This document shows, piece by piece, positions 56,846-64,000 of a stretch of 64,000 nucleotides of DNA. A model generated the notes under the pieces. The model saw only the letters and a list, made by a program, of their open reading frames with translations. It made no database searches and was not told the origin of the DNA. Source of the stretch: Mycolicibacterium neworleansense (GTDB lineage: Bacteria > Actinomycetota > Actinomycetes > Mycobacteriales > Mycobacteriaceae). The first letter of the stretch is position 1; each line of letters starts with the position of its first letter. The translations under genes were made by a program, and so were the position numbers. The DNA is taken from NCBI RefSeq assembly GCF_001245615.1, contig NZ_CWKH01000003.1, positions 248,001 through 312,000 on the forward strand, read 5' to 3'.

Positions 56846-58387
56846 ATGCCAAACGGCAAACCGAACATCTTGGTGATCTGGGGCGACGACATCGGCATCA
56901 GCAACCTGAGTTGCTACAGCGACGGCCTGATGGGCTACCGCACCCCGAACATCGACCGCCTGGCGGACGAGGGCATGCGCTTCACCGATTCCTACGGTGA
57001 GCAAAGCTGCACCGCCGGGCGGGCGGCCTTCATCAGTGGGCAGAGTGTCTATCGCACCGGGATGAGCAAAGTGGGTGCACCAGGGTTCGACATCGGTTGG
57101 GCCGCCGAGGATCCCACGATCGCCGAGCTGCTCAAACCGCTCGGTTATGCGACGGGGCAGTTCGGCAAGAACCACTTCGGTGATCTCAACAAGTACCTGC
57201 CGACCCTGCACGGCTTCGATGAGTTCTATGGCAACCTCTACCACCTGAACGCCGAGGAAGAGCCCGAACAATTCGACTACCCGCACGCCGACCAGTTCCC
57301 CGTTCTGCATCAGCTGGCCATGCCTCGCGGCGTGCTGGACTGCAAGGCCGCCACCGAGGTGTCGCCCGAGCCCGACGACCCGAAATTCGGGCCTATCGGC
57401 AAGCAGACCATCATCGACACCGGTCCGCTGGACACCAAGCGGATGGAGACCATCGACGAGGACATCGCAGACCGGACCGTCGACTACATCAAACGCCAGC
57501 ACGAGGCGGGCAATCCGTTCTTCGTGTGGTGCAACTTCACCCACATGCACGTCTACACCCACACCAAGCCCGAAAGCCGTGGGCAGGCCGGCCTGTGGCA
57601 GTCGCCCTACCACGACACGATGATCGACCACGACCGCAACGTGGGCACCGTGCTGGATGTGCTCGACGAGCTCGGGATCGCCGAGGACACCATCGTCATC
57701 TATTCGACCGACAACGGACCGCACCGCAACACCTGGCCCGACGGCGGCACCACTCCCTTCCGCAGCGAGAAGGACACCAACTGGGAGGGCGCCTTCCGGG
57801 TGCCGGAAATGATCCGCTGGCCGGGGAAGATCAAGGCGGGCAGCGTCTCCAACGAGATCATCCAGCACCACGACTGGCTGCCCACACTGCTGGCCGCAGC
57901 GGGTGACCCGGACATCAGTGACAAGCTGAAGAAGGGCCACAAGATCGGTGACATCGAATACAAGGTGCACATCGACGGGTTCAACCTACTGCCCTATCTG
58001 ACCGGAGAAGTCGAGGCCAGCCCGCGGCGCGGGTTCTTCTACTTCTCCGACGACGGCGACCTCGTGGCCCTGCGGTTCGAGAACTGGAAAGTCGTGTTCA
58101 TGGAGCAGCGCTGCCAAGGTACTCTGCGGATCTGGGCCGAGCCGTTCACCCACCTGCGGCTGCCGAAGCTGTTCAATCTGCGGACCGACCCGTACGAATA
58201 CGCCGATCTGACGTCCAACACCTATTACGACTGGTTCCTGCACCACGACTACTTCGTGTTCTACGCGATCGCGATGGCGACGAAGTTCCTCGACACGTTC
58301 AAGGAGTTCCCGCCGCGGCACGCGCCGGCCAGCTTCACCATCGACCAAGCTGTGGAAAAGCTCGAAAAGTTCCTCGCCAAGGACTGA
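56846..58387 (+). CDS. Type I sulfatase (arylsulfatase-like), copy 1
   Basis: 513 residues, cytosolic (no signal peptide). Metal ligands Asp14-Asp15 (GDDIGIS), formylglycine motif CTAGR at residues 55-59, GKNHFGDL (Lys108, His110) and STDNGPH (Asp289, Asn290). Cys55 must be converted to formylglycine by the FGE encoded at 60938. It would release sulfate from an organic ester. GAGGGAG lies upstream of ATG 56846. Strongly similar to copy 2, which starts 16 bases after its stop. Confidence 0.92.
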   Translation: MPNGKPNILVIWGDDIGISNLSCYSDGLMGYRTPNIDRLADEGMRFTDSYGEQSCTAGRAAFISGQSVYRTGMSKVGAPGFDIGWAAEDPTIAELLKPLGYATGQFGKNHFGDLNKYLPTLHGFDEFYGNLYHLNAEEEPEQFDYPHADQFPVLHQLAMPRGVLDCKAATEVSPEPDDPKFGPIGKQTIIDTGPLDTKRMETIDEDIADRTVDYIKRQHEAGNPFFVWCNFTHMHVYTHTKPESRGQAGLWQSPYHDTMIDHDRNVGTVLDVLDELGIAEDTIVIYSTDNGPHRNTWPDGGTTPFRSEKDTNWEGAFRVPEMIRWPGKIKAGSVSNEIIQHHDWLPTLLAAAGDPDISDKLKKGHKIGDIEYKVHIDGFNLLPYLTGEVEASPRRGFFYFSDDGDLVALRFENWKVVFMEQRCQGTLRIWAEPFTHLRLPKLFNLRTDPYEYADLTSNTYYDWFLHHDYFVFYAIAMATKFLDTFKEFPPRHAPASFTIDQAVEKLEKFLAKD

Positions 58388-58403
58388 CAGGAAGGACTCG
58401 CGA

Positions 58404-59957
58404 ATGCCCAACGGAAAACCCAACATCCTCGTCATCTGGGGTGACGACATCGGGATCTGGAATCTGAGTTGCTATAGCCGGGGAATGATGGGCTACCAGA
58501 CCCCCAACATCGACCGGATCGCCAATGAGGGAATGCTTTTCACCGACTCGTACGGTGAACAGAGCTGCACCGCGGGCCGGGCTTCGTTCATCACCGGTCA
58601 GAGTGTCTACCGGACCGGGATGAGCAAGGTGGGCATGCCCGGCGTGGACGTGGGTCTGCAGAAGGAAGACCCGACCATCGCCGAGCTGCTGAAGCCATTG
58701 GGTTATGCCACAGGGCAATTCGGCAAGAATCACCTGGGCGATCTGAACAAGTACCTACCAACGGCGCACGGATTCGATGAGTTCTTCGGCAACCTGTACC
58801 ACCTCAACGCCGAAGAGGAGCCCGAGCACGAGGACTACCCGACCGAGCAAGAAGCACCCCTGCTCCGCAAGGCGCTACTGCCCCGCGGCGTCATCCACTC
58901 ATGGGCCACCGACGAGGACGCTGGCGACGTTGATCCACGATACGGACCCGTCGGCAAGCAGCGGATCGAGGACACCGGCCCGCTGACGAAGAAGCGCATG
59001 GAGACCATCGACGATGAAACCACCGCGGCCTGTGTGGATTTCATCAAACGTCAACATGATTCCGACACCCCGTTCTTTGTGTGGATGAACGCGACCCACA
59101 TGCATTTCCGGACACACACGAAGCCGGAGAGCAGAGGCCAGGCCGGACGCTGGCAGTCCCCCTACCACGACACGATGATCGACCACGACGGTCACGTCGG
59201 GACGCTGTTGGACCTGGTCGACGAACTCGGCATCGCCGAAGACACCATCGTCATCTACTCCACCGACAACGGACCGCATGCCAACAGCTGGCCCGATGGT
59301 GCCACCACCCCGTTCCGCAGCGAGAAGAACACCAACTGGGAAGGCGCCTTCCGCATTCCCGAAATGATCCGCTGGCCCGGAAAGATCAAGGCCGGTTCGG
59401 TCTCGAACGAGATTGTGCAACACCATGACTGGCTGCCGACCTTCGTCGCGGCAGCAGGCGACCCCGACATCGTGGAGAAGCTCAAGAAGGGCTACAAGGC
59501 CGGGGCCGACGGGCAGACCGAATACAAGGTGCACGTCGACGGGTACAACTTGCTGCCCTATCTCACCGGTGAGGTCGACAGATCCCCACGCCGCGGAATG
59601 ATCTACTTCTCCGACGACGGCGATGTGCTGGGTGTCCGTGCCGACAACTGGAAAGTCGTCTTCATGGAGCAACGCTGCCAGGGCACCCTGGAAGTGTGGT
59701 TCGAACCGTTCACCAAGCTGCGGGCCCCCAAGCTGTTCAACCTGCGCACCGATCCTTTCGAACACGCCGACGTCACGTCGAACACCTACTGGGACTGGGT
59801 GATCGATCGCCTGTACCTCATGTTCTACGCCGGAGCGATCGTCAACCAGTTCCTGGAAACCTTCAAAGAGTTCCCGCCCCGTCAGGAGCCGGCCTCGTTC
59901 ACCATCAACCACGCCGTGGAGGAGCTCGAGAAGTTCCTGGCCACGCGGGGCGGCTGA
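58404..59957 (+). CDS. Type I sulfatase (arylsulfatase-like), copy 2
   Basis: 517 residues, a tandem paralogue of copy 1 with nearly identical motifs: GDDIGIWN, CTAGR (Cys55), GKNHLGDL and STDNGPH. The two differ mostly around residues 140-210 (substrate-facing region, for example PTEQEAPLLRKALLPRGVIH) and by a four-residue insert near 373, so they may accept different esters. AGGAAGG precedes ATG 58404. The HAD gene starts two bases after its stop. Confidence 0.92.
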   Translation: MPNGKPNILVIWGDDIGIWNLSCYSRGMMGYQTPNIDRIANEGMLFTDSYGEQSCTAGRASFITGQSVYRTGMSKVGMPGVDVGLQKEDPTIAELLKPLGYATGQFGKNHLGDLNKYLPTAHGFDEFFGNLYHLNAEEEPEHEDYPTEQEAPLLRKALLPRGVIHSWATDEDAGDVDPRYGPVGKQRIEDTGPLTKKRMETIDDETTAACVDFIKRQHDSDTPFFVWMNATHMHFRTHTKPESRGQAGRWQSPYHDTMIDHDGHVGTLLDLVDELGIAEDTIVIYSTDNGPHANSWPDGATTPFRSEKNTNWEGAFRIPEMIRWPGKIKAGSVSNEIVQHHDWLPTFVAAAGDPDIVEKLKKGYKAGADGQTEYKVHVDGYNLLPYLTGEVDRSPRRGMIYFSDDGDVLGVRADNWKVVFMEQRCQGTLEVWFEPFTKLRAPKLFNLRTDPFEHADVTSNTYWDWVIDRLYLMFYAGAIVNQFLETFKEFPPRQEPASFTINHAVEELEKFLATRGG

Positions 59958-59959
59958 GC

Positions 59960-60859
59960 GTGGAAGAACTGCACTCCTGGAACGACGGGCCCACGAAGTC
60001 GGCGATCGTCGACTTCGTGGGCCGCGCCACCGAGCAGGTGCCGCCCGAAGAGCGCGTCGCGGTCTTCGACAACGACGGCACCCTTTGGTGCGAGAAGCCG
60101 GCCTACATCCAATTGGACTTCTTGGTACGCCGGCTGGCCGAACAGGCAGCCGCCGACCCCGCTCTGGCCGCCGAGCAGCCGTATCAGGCTGCCGCGGCCG
60201 GTGATCTGGCCTGGTTCGGAGATGCTGTCACCAAGCACTACAACGGTGACGATTCGGCACTCAAAGTTCTTGCCGGAGGAATCCTTTCGGCCTATGCCGG
60301 GATGTCCGTCGAAGACCACGCCGACCGGATCAAGGATTTCTTCGCCGAGGCGCGACACCCGTCGTTGGGACGTCCGTACACCGCGTGCGGGTATCTGCCG
60401 ATGATCGAACTGCTGCGGTATCTGGAGACCAACGGCTTCACGAACTACATCGTCTCCGGCGGCGGCCGCGATTTCATGCGCCCGGTGACCCCGTCGATGT
60501 ACGGCGTTCCGCCGGAGCGGGTGATCGGCAGCTCGGTGGGCCTGGATTTCGTCGACGGCGAACTCAGGACAACAGCCACACCGGAATTCCTGAACGACGG
60601 CCCGGTCAAGGCAGTGCGTATCTGGGGACGCGTCGGGCGTCGGCCGATCTTCGCGGCGGGCAACTCCAACGGCGACATCCAGATGCTGCAGTACACCGCC
60701 GGCGGGCCAGGCCCGTCGTTGGGTCTGCTGGTCCGTCACGACGATGCCGCCCGCGAATTCTCCTACACCGCAGGCGCCGAGAAGGCGCTGGACTTGGCGG
60801 AGTCCAGCGGCTGGGCGGTCGCAAGCATGCGTGACGATTGGACGTCGGTCTTTGACTGA
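59960..60859 (+). CDS. HAD-superfamily hydrolase, phosphoserine-phosphatase-like
   Basis: 299 residues from GTG 59960. Motif I VFDNDGTLW (nucleophile Asp37, acid Asp39), motif II in YIVSGGGRDFM and motif IV AGNSNGDIQML are intact, with a helical cap of about 100 residues between I and II. It should hydrolyse a phosphate ester. Third gene of the sulfatase cassette, so it may process a phosphorylated product or sulfated/phosphorylated substrate. A palindrome and then the FGE gene follow. Confidence 0.87.
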   Translation: MEELHSWNDGPTKSAIVDFVGRATEQVPPEERVAVFDNDGTLWCEKPAYIQLDFLVRRLAEQAAADPALAAEQPYQAAAAGDLAWFGDAVTKHYNGDDSALKVLAGGILSAYAGMSVEDHADRIKDFFAEARHPSLGRPYTACGYLPMIELLRYLETNGFTNYIVSGGGRDFMRPVTPSMYGVPPERVIGSSVGLDFVDGELRTTATPEFLNDGPVKAVRIWGRVGRRPIFAAGNSNGDIQMLQYTAGGPGPSLGLLVRHDDAAREFSYTAGAEKALDLAESSGWAVASMRDDWTSVFD

Positions 60860-60873
60860 GTTCGCACTGAGGT

Positions 60874-60936
60874 CATCGACTCTGCGTCCAAGGCGCAAAA
60901 GTGCGAGTAAACCTCGCCCTCACCGCAGAGTCGATG
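60874..60936. repeat. Palindromic element C (CTGCG family) just before the FGE gene
   Basis: Perfect 13-base arms CATCGACTCTGCG and CGCAGAGTCGATG. It ends one base before the FGE start codon. The arm start CGACTCTGCG resembles units of elements A and B. Inside the loop, GGCGCAAAAGTGCGAG contains a further partial dyad. It could end the HAD transcript or control FGE translation. Confidence 0.68.
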
Positions 60937-60937
60937 C

Positions 60938-61822
60938 ATGACGGCAACAGCTCTGGTCTGGATTCCCGAGCAGACGACAATCCTCGGCTCTGACGAGCAC
61001 TACCCCGAGGAAGCGCCGGCCCGCGAGGTCACCACCGCGGGGTTCTGGATTCAGCGCCATCAGGTGACCAATGCCGACTACGCCGAATTCGTCGAGGCCA
61101 CCGGGTATGTCACCGTCGCCGAGCGTCCGGTGAACCCGGAGGACTTCCCCGGCGCCCCACCGGAAAACCTGGTGCCCGGCTCGATGGTGTTCCAGCGCAC
61201 GGCGGGCCCGGTGGACCTGCGGCACATCAGCCAATGGTGGGCGTGGACGCCGGGCGCGTGCTGGAATCACCCCAGGGGGCCACGCTCCTCGTTGAAGGGG
61301 CGTGAGCAACATCCCGTGGTGCACATCGCCTTTGACGACGCCGCGGCGTATGCGGACTGGGCGGGCCTGGAGCTGCCGACCGAAGCGGAGTGGGAGATCG
61401 CGGCCCGCGGCGGCCTGTCCGCGGCGGCCTACACCTGGGGCGACGAACCCGAGCCGCCCGGACAGCGGCTGGCGAACTACTGGCACGGCGAGTTTCCGTA
61501 CCTCCCCGACACCGGATACGGGACAACCAAACCGGTCGGCAGCTTCGAACCCAACGGCTACGGCCTGTTCGACATGGCGGGCAATGCCTGGGAGTGGACC
61601 ACCGACTGGTACGGCGAGGACCGGGCCACCACGCCGTGCTGTGCCGCCGAGACCTACGACCCGAACCAGCCGCAGTTCCAGATCGGGCGTAAGGTGATCA
61701 AGGGCGGCTCGTTCCTGTGCGCCGACAGCTACTGCATGCGGTACCGCCCCGCTGCGCGGCGGCCTCAGATGGTGGATACCGGCATGAGCCACATCAGTTT
61801 TCGATGTATCAAACGGCCCTAA
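60938..61822 (+). CDS. Formylglycine-generating enzyme (sulfatase maturation, SUMF1/FGE)
   Basis: 294 residues. WIQRHQVTNADYAEFVEATG, CWNHPRGP, HPVVHIAFDDAAAYADWAGL, LPTEAEWEIAARGG and GGSFLCADSYCMRYR are FGE hallmarks. Cys261 and Cys266 are the copper-binding redox pair. It oxidises the Cys of CxPxR/CxAxR motifs to formylglycine with O2, so it should activate both CTAGR sulfatases upstream. The start is fixed by the family N-terminus; no Shine-Dalgarno is visible because a palindrome abuts the ATG. Confidence 0.94.
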   Translation: MTATALVWIPEQTTILGSDEHYPEEAPAREVTTAGFWIQRHQVTNADYAEFVEATGYVTVAERPVNPEDFPGAPPENLVPGSMVFQRTAGPVDLRHISQWWAWTPGACWNHPRGPRSSLKGREQHPVVHIAFDDAAAYADWAGLELPTEAEWEIAARGGLSAAAYTWGDEPEPPGQRLANYWHGEFPYLPDTGYGTTKPVGSFEPNGYGLFDMAGNAWEWTTDWYGEDRATTPCCAAETYDPNQPQFQIGRKVIKGGSFLCADSYCMRYRPAARRPQMVDTGMSHISFRCIKRP

Positions 61823-62373
61823 CCGAAGGCTGGTGCCACGAAGCGCCTCAGGATCTCCTGCTCGGCAGCCTCGTCTGACCCCGGCCAGACCAGCAGCGAC
61901 AGGACCAGACGCACAATCCATGCCGCGGCCGCCGGGTCGTCCTCGTCCAGCCCGGTGAGTTCGGTGGCGAACGCGGCCGGCACCGGCGATCGCGCCAGAT
62001 CCGCCATCCCACCTTCGCCGCGCAGCGAGCCGAGCAGCAGATTGAACATCGGATCGGCTCGAATACGTTGCAGTGCAACGGTAATGGCGGTGAGGACGCG
62101 TTGCGCTCCGGTCAGGCCGTCGACCGCTCGACGCACCTCCCCCACGATCGAGGCGGCCAACCGGGCGAGCACCGCGTCGCGGATCTGCGCCTTGCCGCCC
62201 GCGTGCCGGTAGATCGTCGCGCGCGAGCAGTGCACCCTAGCGGCCAGCGAATCGATGTCCAGTGCGTCGAGCCCGTCGCGGGCTGCCATCTCGGCGGCCG
62301 CGGCATAGATACGCTCGGCCGCCGCGGCACGTCGGTCGCCACCGACCAACCAATCCGCACCCTTGGGAGACAT
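61819..62373 (-). CDS. TetR-family regulator
   Basis: 184 residues from ATG 62373. Helix-turn-helix LDIDSLAARVHCSRATIYRH (about residues 38-57). The C-terminal domain has no recognised specificity. It converges on the FGE gene (four-base overlap) and is divergent from the P450 gene, with 165 bases between starts, so it probably regulates the P450. A perfect 10-base palindrome lies 13 bases upstream of its start. Confidence 0.85.
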   Translation of the reverse strand: MSPKGADWLVGGDRRAAAAERIYAAAAEMAARDGLDALDIDSLAARVHCSRATIYRHAGGKAQIRDAVLARLAASIVGEVRRAVDGLTGAQRVLTAITVALQRIRADPMFNLLLGSLRGEGGMADLARSPVPAAFATELTGLDEDDPAAAAWIVRLVLSLLVWPGSDEAAEQEILRRFVAPAFG

Positions 62374-62385
62374 GACATCCAATTT

Positions 62386-62395
62386 ATCGCGCGAT
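62386..62395. promoter_or_regulatory. Candidate TetR operator core
   Basis: ATCGCGCGAT, a perfect 10-base palindrome, flanked by TTT and GAG, lies just upstream of the TetR gene in the TetR/P450 divergent gap. Short, so chance is possible in GC-rich DNA. Confidence 0.35.
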
Positions 62396-62538
62396 GAGAC
62401 AGAACTCCGAATAATTCTCACCGGATACGCAGGTCACCGCCCTGCGCTGAGACGCCCTCGCCGCGGCCCGCCGACCTGGAGATATCAACCTGCCCGGGCG
62501 TCGTTGACTCCTCCGGAAATGCCAGCCAACCTGGGCAA

Positions 62539-63738
62539 ATGCTTCAGGCACACGAACTTTTCGAACCGACTTGCCTACAGGATCCGTATCCGCTCTACGA
62601 CCGGTTGCGCACCGAGGCACCGGTGGCGCAGGTCGGCGACTCACCGTTCTTCGTGGTGACGTCATTCGACGCGGTCGTCGAGGCCACCGCACGCTCGCAG
62701 GACTTCTCCTCGAATCTCACCGCGACCATGTGGTCGCAGCCCGACGGCACCGTCTCCGCATTCGGCATGGGCGAGCCGGGCAACCCCATCCACGTGTTGG
62801 CCACCGCAGACGATCCCGCTCATGCCGTCCATCGCAAGATGGTGCTGCCCCGAATGGCGGCCAAGCGGATCGCCGAGCTCGAACCGTTCATCGCTGACCT
62901 CACCGCTGAGCTGCTGACCGACGCGAGCGGCGAGTTCGAGTGGATGTCCACACTGGCCGACCGGCTGCCCATGCTGGTGGTGGCACAACTGCTGGGACTG
63001 CCGGCCGCGGACGTGGATCTGCTGGTGGCGTGGGCCTACGCCAGCACCCAACTGCTCGACGGGCTGGTCGACTCCGAACAACTGACCGCGTCGGGGATCG
63101 CGGCCGTCGAGCTCGGTGGGTACCTGACCGAACAGTTCGGTGCGGCTTCGGCAAACCCGCGAGAAAACCTGCTGGGAGACCTGGCCGCGTACTGCGCGGC
63201 CGAGCGGGTGTCCCCGGAGGTGGCGGTATTCATGCTGATCCAGCTGGTCGGCGCGGGGGCGGAATCCACGGCGTCGTTGATCGGCAGCGCGGTGTGGATT
63301 CTGAGTCGCCGGCCCCAGCTCGCCGAGCGGCTGCGGCACGAGCCCGCGATGATCGCGCCGTTCCTCGAAGAGGTGCTCCGGTTCGAGTCCCCGTTCCGGG
63401 GGCACTACCGGCACGTGTTGACCGACGCCGAGCTCGCCGGCGTGGCGGTCCCGGCGGACAGCCACCTACTGCTTCTGTGGGGCGCGGCCAACCGCGACGG
63501 CGCGGTATTCGAGGATCCGAACGAATTCCGGCCGAATCGGCCGAACATCAAGAACCACCTGGCATTTGGCAAGGGCGGGCACTTCTGCCTCGGCGCCGCC
63601 CTGGCCCGCCTCGAGGCACGGATCGTGATCTCGTCACTCTTGACGGCCGGCGGCACCATCTGCCCGGCAGGCGATGCCGAATGGCAGCCCAGCCTGCTGG
63701 TGCGCCGGTTACGCCGGCTTCCGCTGAGCGTGCGGTGA
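62539..63738 (+). CDS. Cytochrome P450
   Basis: 399 residues. Heme-ligand Cys350 in FGKGGHFCLGAALARLE, I-helix AGAEST (239-244), ExxR at Glu278-Arg281 and a normal HAVHRKM C-helix region. It would hydroxylate or otherwise oxidise a small hydrophobic molecule with electrons from ferredoxin. No ferredoxin gene is adjacent. The oxygen-activating Thr244 is present. Possibly controlled by the divergent TetR protein. The CYP family cannot be named by eye. Confidence 0.92.
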   Translation: MLQAHELFEPTCLQDPYPLYDRLRTEAPVAQVGDSPFFVVTSFDAVVEATARSQDFSSNLTATMWSQPDGTVSAFGMGEPGNPIHVLATADDPAHAVHRKMVLPRMAAKRIAELEPFIADLTAELLTDASGEFEWMSTLADRLPMLVVAQLLGLPAADVDLLVAWAYASTQLLDGLVDSEQLTASGIAAVELGGYLTEQFGAASANPRENLLGDLAAYCAAERVSPEVAVFMLIQLVGAGAESTASLIGSAVWILSRRPQLAERLRHEPAMIAPFLEEVLRFESPFRGHYRHVLTDAELAGVAVPADSHLLLLWGAANRDGAVFEDPNEFRPNRPNIKNHLAFGKGGHFCLGAALARLEARIVISSLLTAGGTICPAGDAEWQPSLLVRRLRRLPLSVR

Positions 63739-63750
63739 ACTACGCGGAAC

Positions 63751-64000
63751 TCAGGCGGCTTGCGCCGCGAGCGCGATGCTGTCGTCGTCGACGAACACCA
63801 GGCCACCGTCGTCGAGGTTGACGGCCCACCGTCGCGCCGGTTCGACGATGCGCTCCCCAGCGACCTCGACCGCGGTCCCGGCCAAGTCGGCGAAATCTTC
63901 GACGACAGTGCCGTGCAGTTCTTCGTCAGTTCCCGGATACACGATCACCGAGGACCCAACAGCAACCTCTTCGGCAATTTCGCCGGAGTCGCTGTCGTTA
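63751..64000 (-). CDS. Acidic hypothetical protein, 5' end outside the window
   Basis: The minus-strand frame is open from the window edge to the stop at 63751-63753 (at least 83 residues). The visible part is acidic and beta-rich: VAVGSSVIVYPGTDEELHGT, ERIVEPARRWAVNLDDGGLV and FVDDDSIALAAQAA. It may start inside the window (GTG near 63954 or 63948) or further out. It looks like a small SH3-like or KOW-like barrel, but no family is recognised. Converges on the P450 gene. Confidence 0.6.
   Translation of the reverse strand, partial: NDSDSGEIAEEVAVGSSVIVYPGTDEELHGTVVEDFADLAGTAVEVAGERIVEPARRWAVNLDDGGLVFVDDDSIALAAQAA

Overview
The window looks like chromosome from a fast-growing, environmental-type mycobacterium (Mycolicibacterium-like). 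Evidence: very high GC in third codon positions, many GTG starts, and typical mycobacterial families (MmpL/RND transporter, EthA/MymA-type flavin monooxygenase, Mce-associated proteins, WS/DGAT-like acyltransferase, DUF5302, DUF1876, MPT70-like FAS1 protein). Two blocks keep the gene order that I recall from M. tuberculosis, in reverse orientation: about 6.4-23.5 kb resembles Rv1155 to Rv1142, and about 49-55.3 kb resembles Rv1112 to Rv1106c. All Rv numbers are from memory and were not searched.

Layout. 0-6.1 kb: two sodium:solute symporters with a DUF485 partner (MctC/ActP-like uptake of short organic acids), an MFS exporter and a membrane acyltransferase. 6.2-19.3 kb: DUF5302 protein, F420/PPOX flavoprotein, two LCMT-like methyltransferases, esterase, TIM-barrel isomerase, Baeyer-Villiger monooxygenase with a divergent PucR-type regulator, GntR regulator divergent from a sirtuin, an intact mmpL13-tetR-methyltransferase operon, and a DoxX protein. 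19.4-23.6 kb: mcr-SDR-nitronate monooxygenase operon divergent from echA10, for branched or steroid-derived acyl-CoA metabolism, plus two short ORFs. 23.6-31.9 kb: ferric-reductase-like flavocytochrome, two MFS proteins, CPBP protease, gamma-carbonic anhydrase-like protein, GlxA-type regulator, secreted FAS1 protein.

32-48.9 kb: fadA-echA-fadE beta-oxidation operon facing a FadR-type regulator across a perfect operator-like palindrome; a DUF3556 membrane protein behind a consensus KstR box; SDR/TetR pair; a tightly coupled four-gene operon of two Mce-associated proteins, an epoxide-hydrolase-like enzyme and a WS/DGAT-like acyltransferase; then small accessory genes. 48.9-55.3 kb: ychF, a probably frameshifted DUF6542 gene, ispH, lipid-droplet-type protein, xseAB, and 3-beta-hydroxysteroid dehydrogenase behind a second KstR box. 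55.3-64 kb: TDT anion channel with DUF1876, then a sulfatase cassette (two tandem sulfatases, HAD phosphatase and the formylglycine-generating enzyme that would activate them), and a TetR/P450 pair.

The recurring theme is lipid and steroid catabolism with local regulators. Short features worth attention are the two KstR boxes, a dispersed palindrome family built on a CTGCGCnC core (three loci), several regulator-adjacent dyads, and small proteins of 29, 51, 56 and 56 residues. No tRNA, rRNA, CRISPR array, transposase or prophage gene was seen. No gene-free stretch exceeds about 300 bases.
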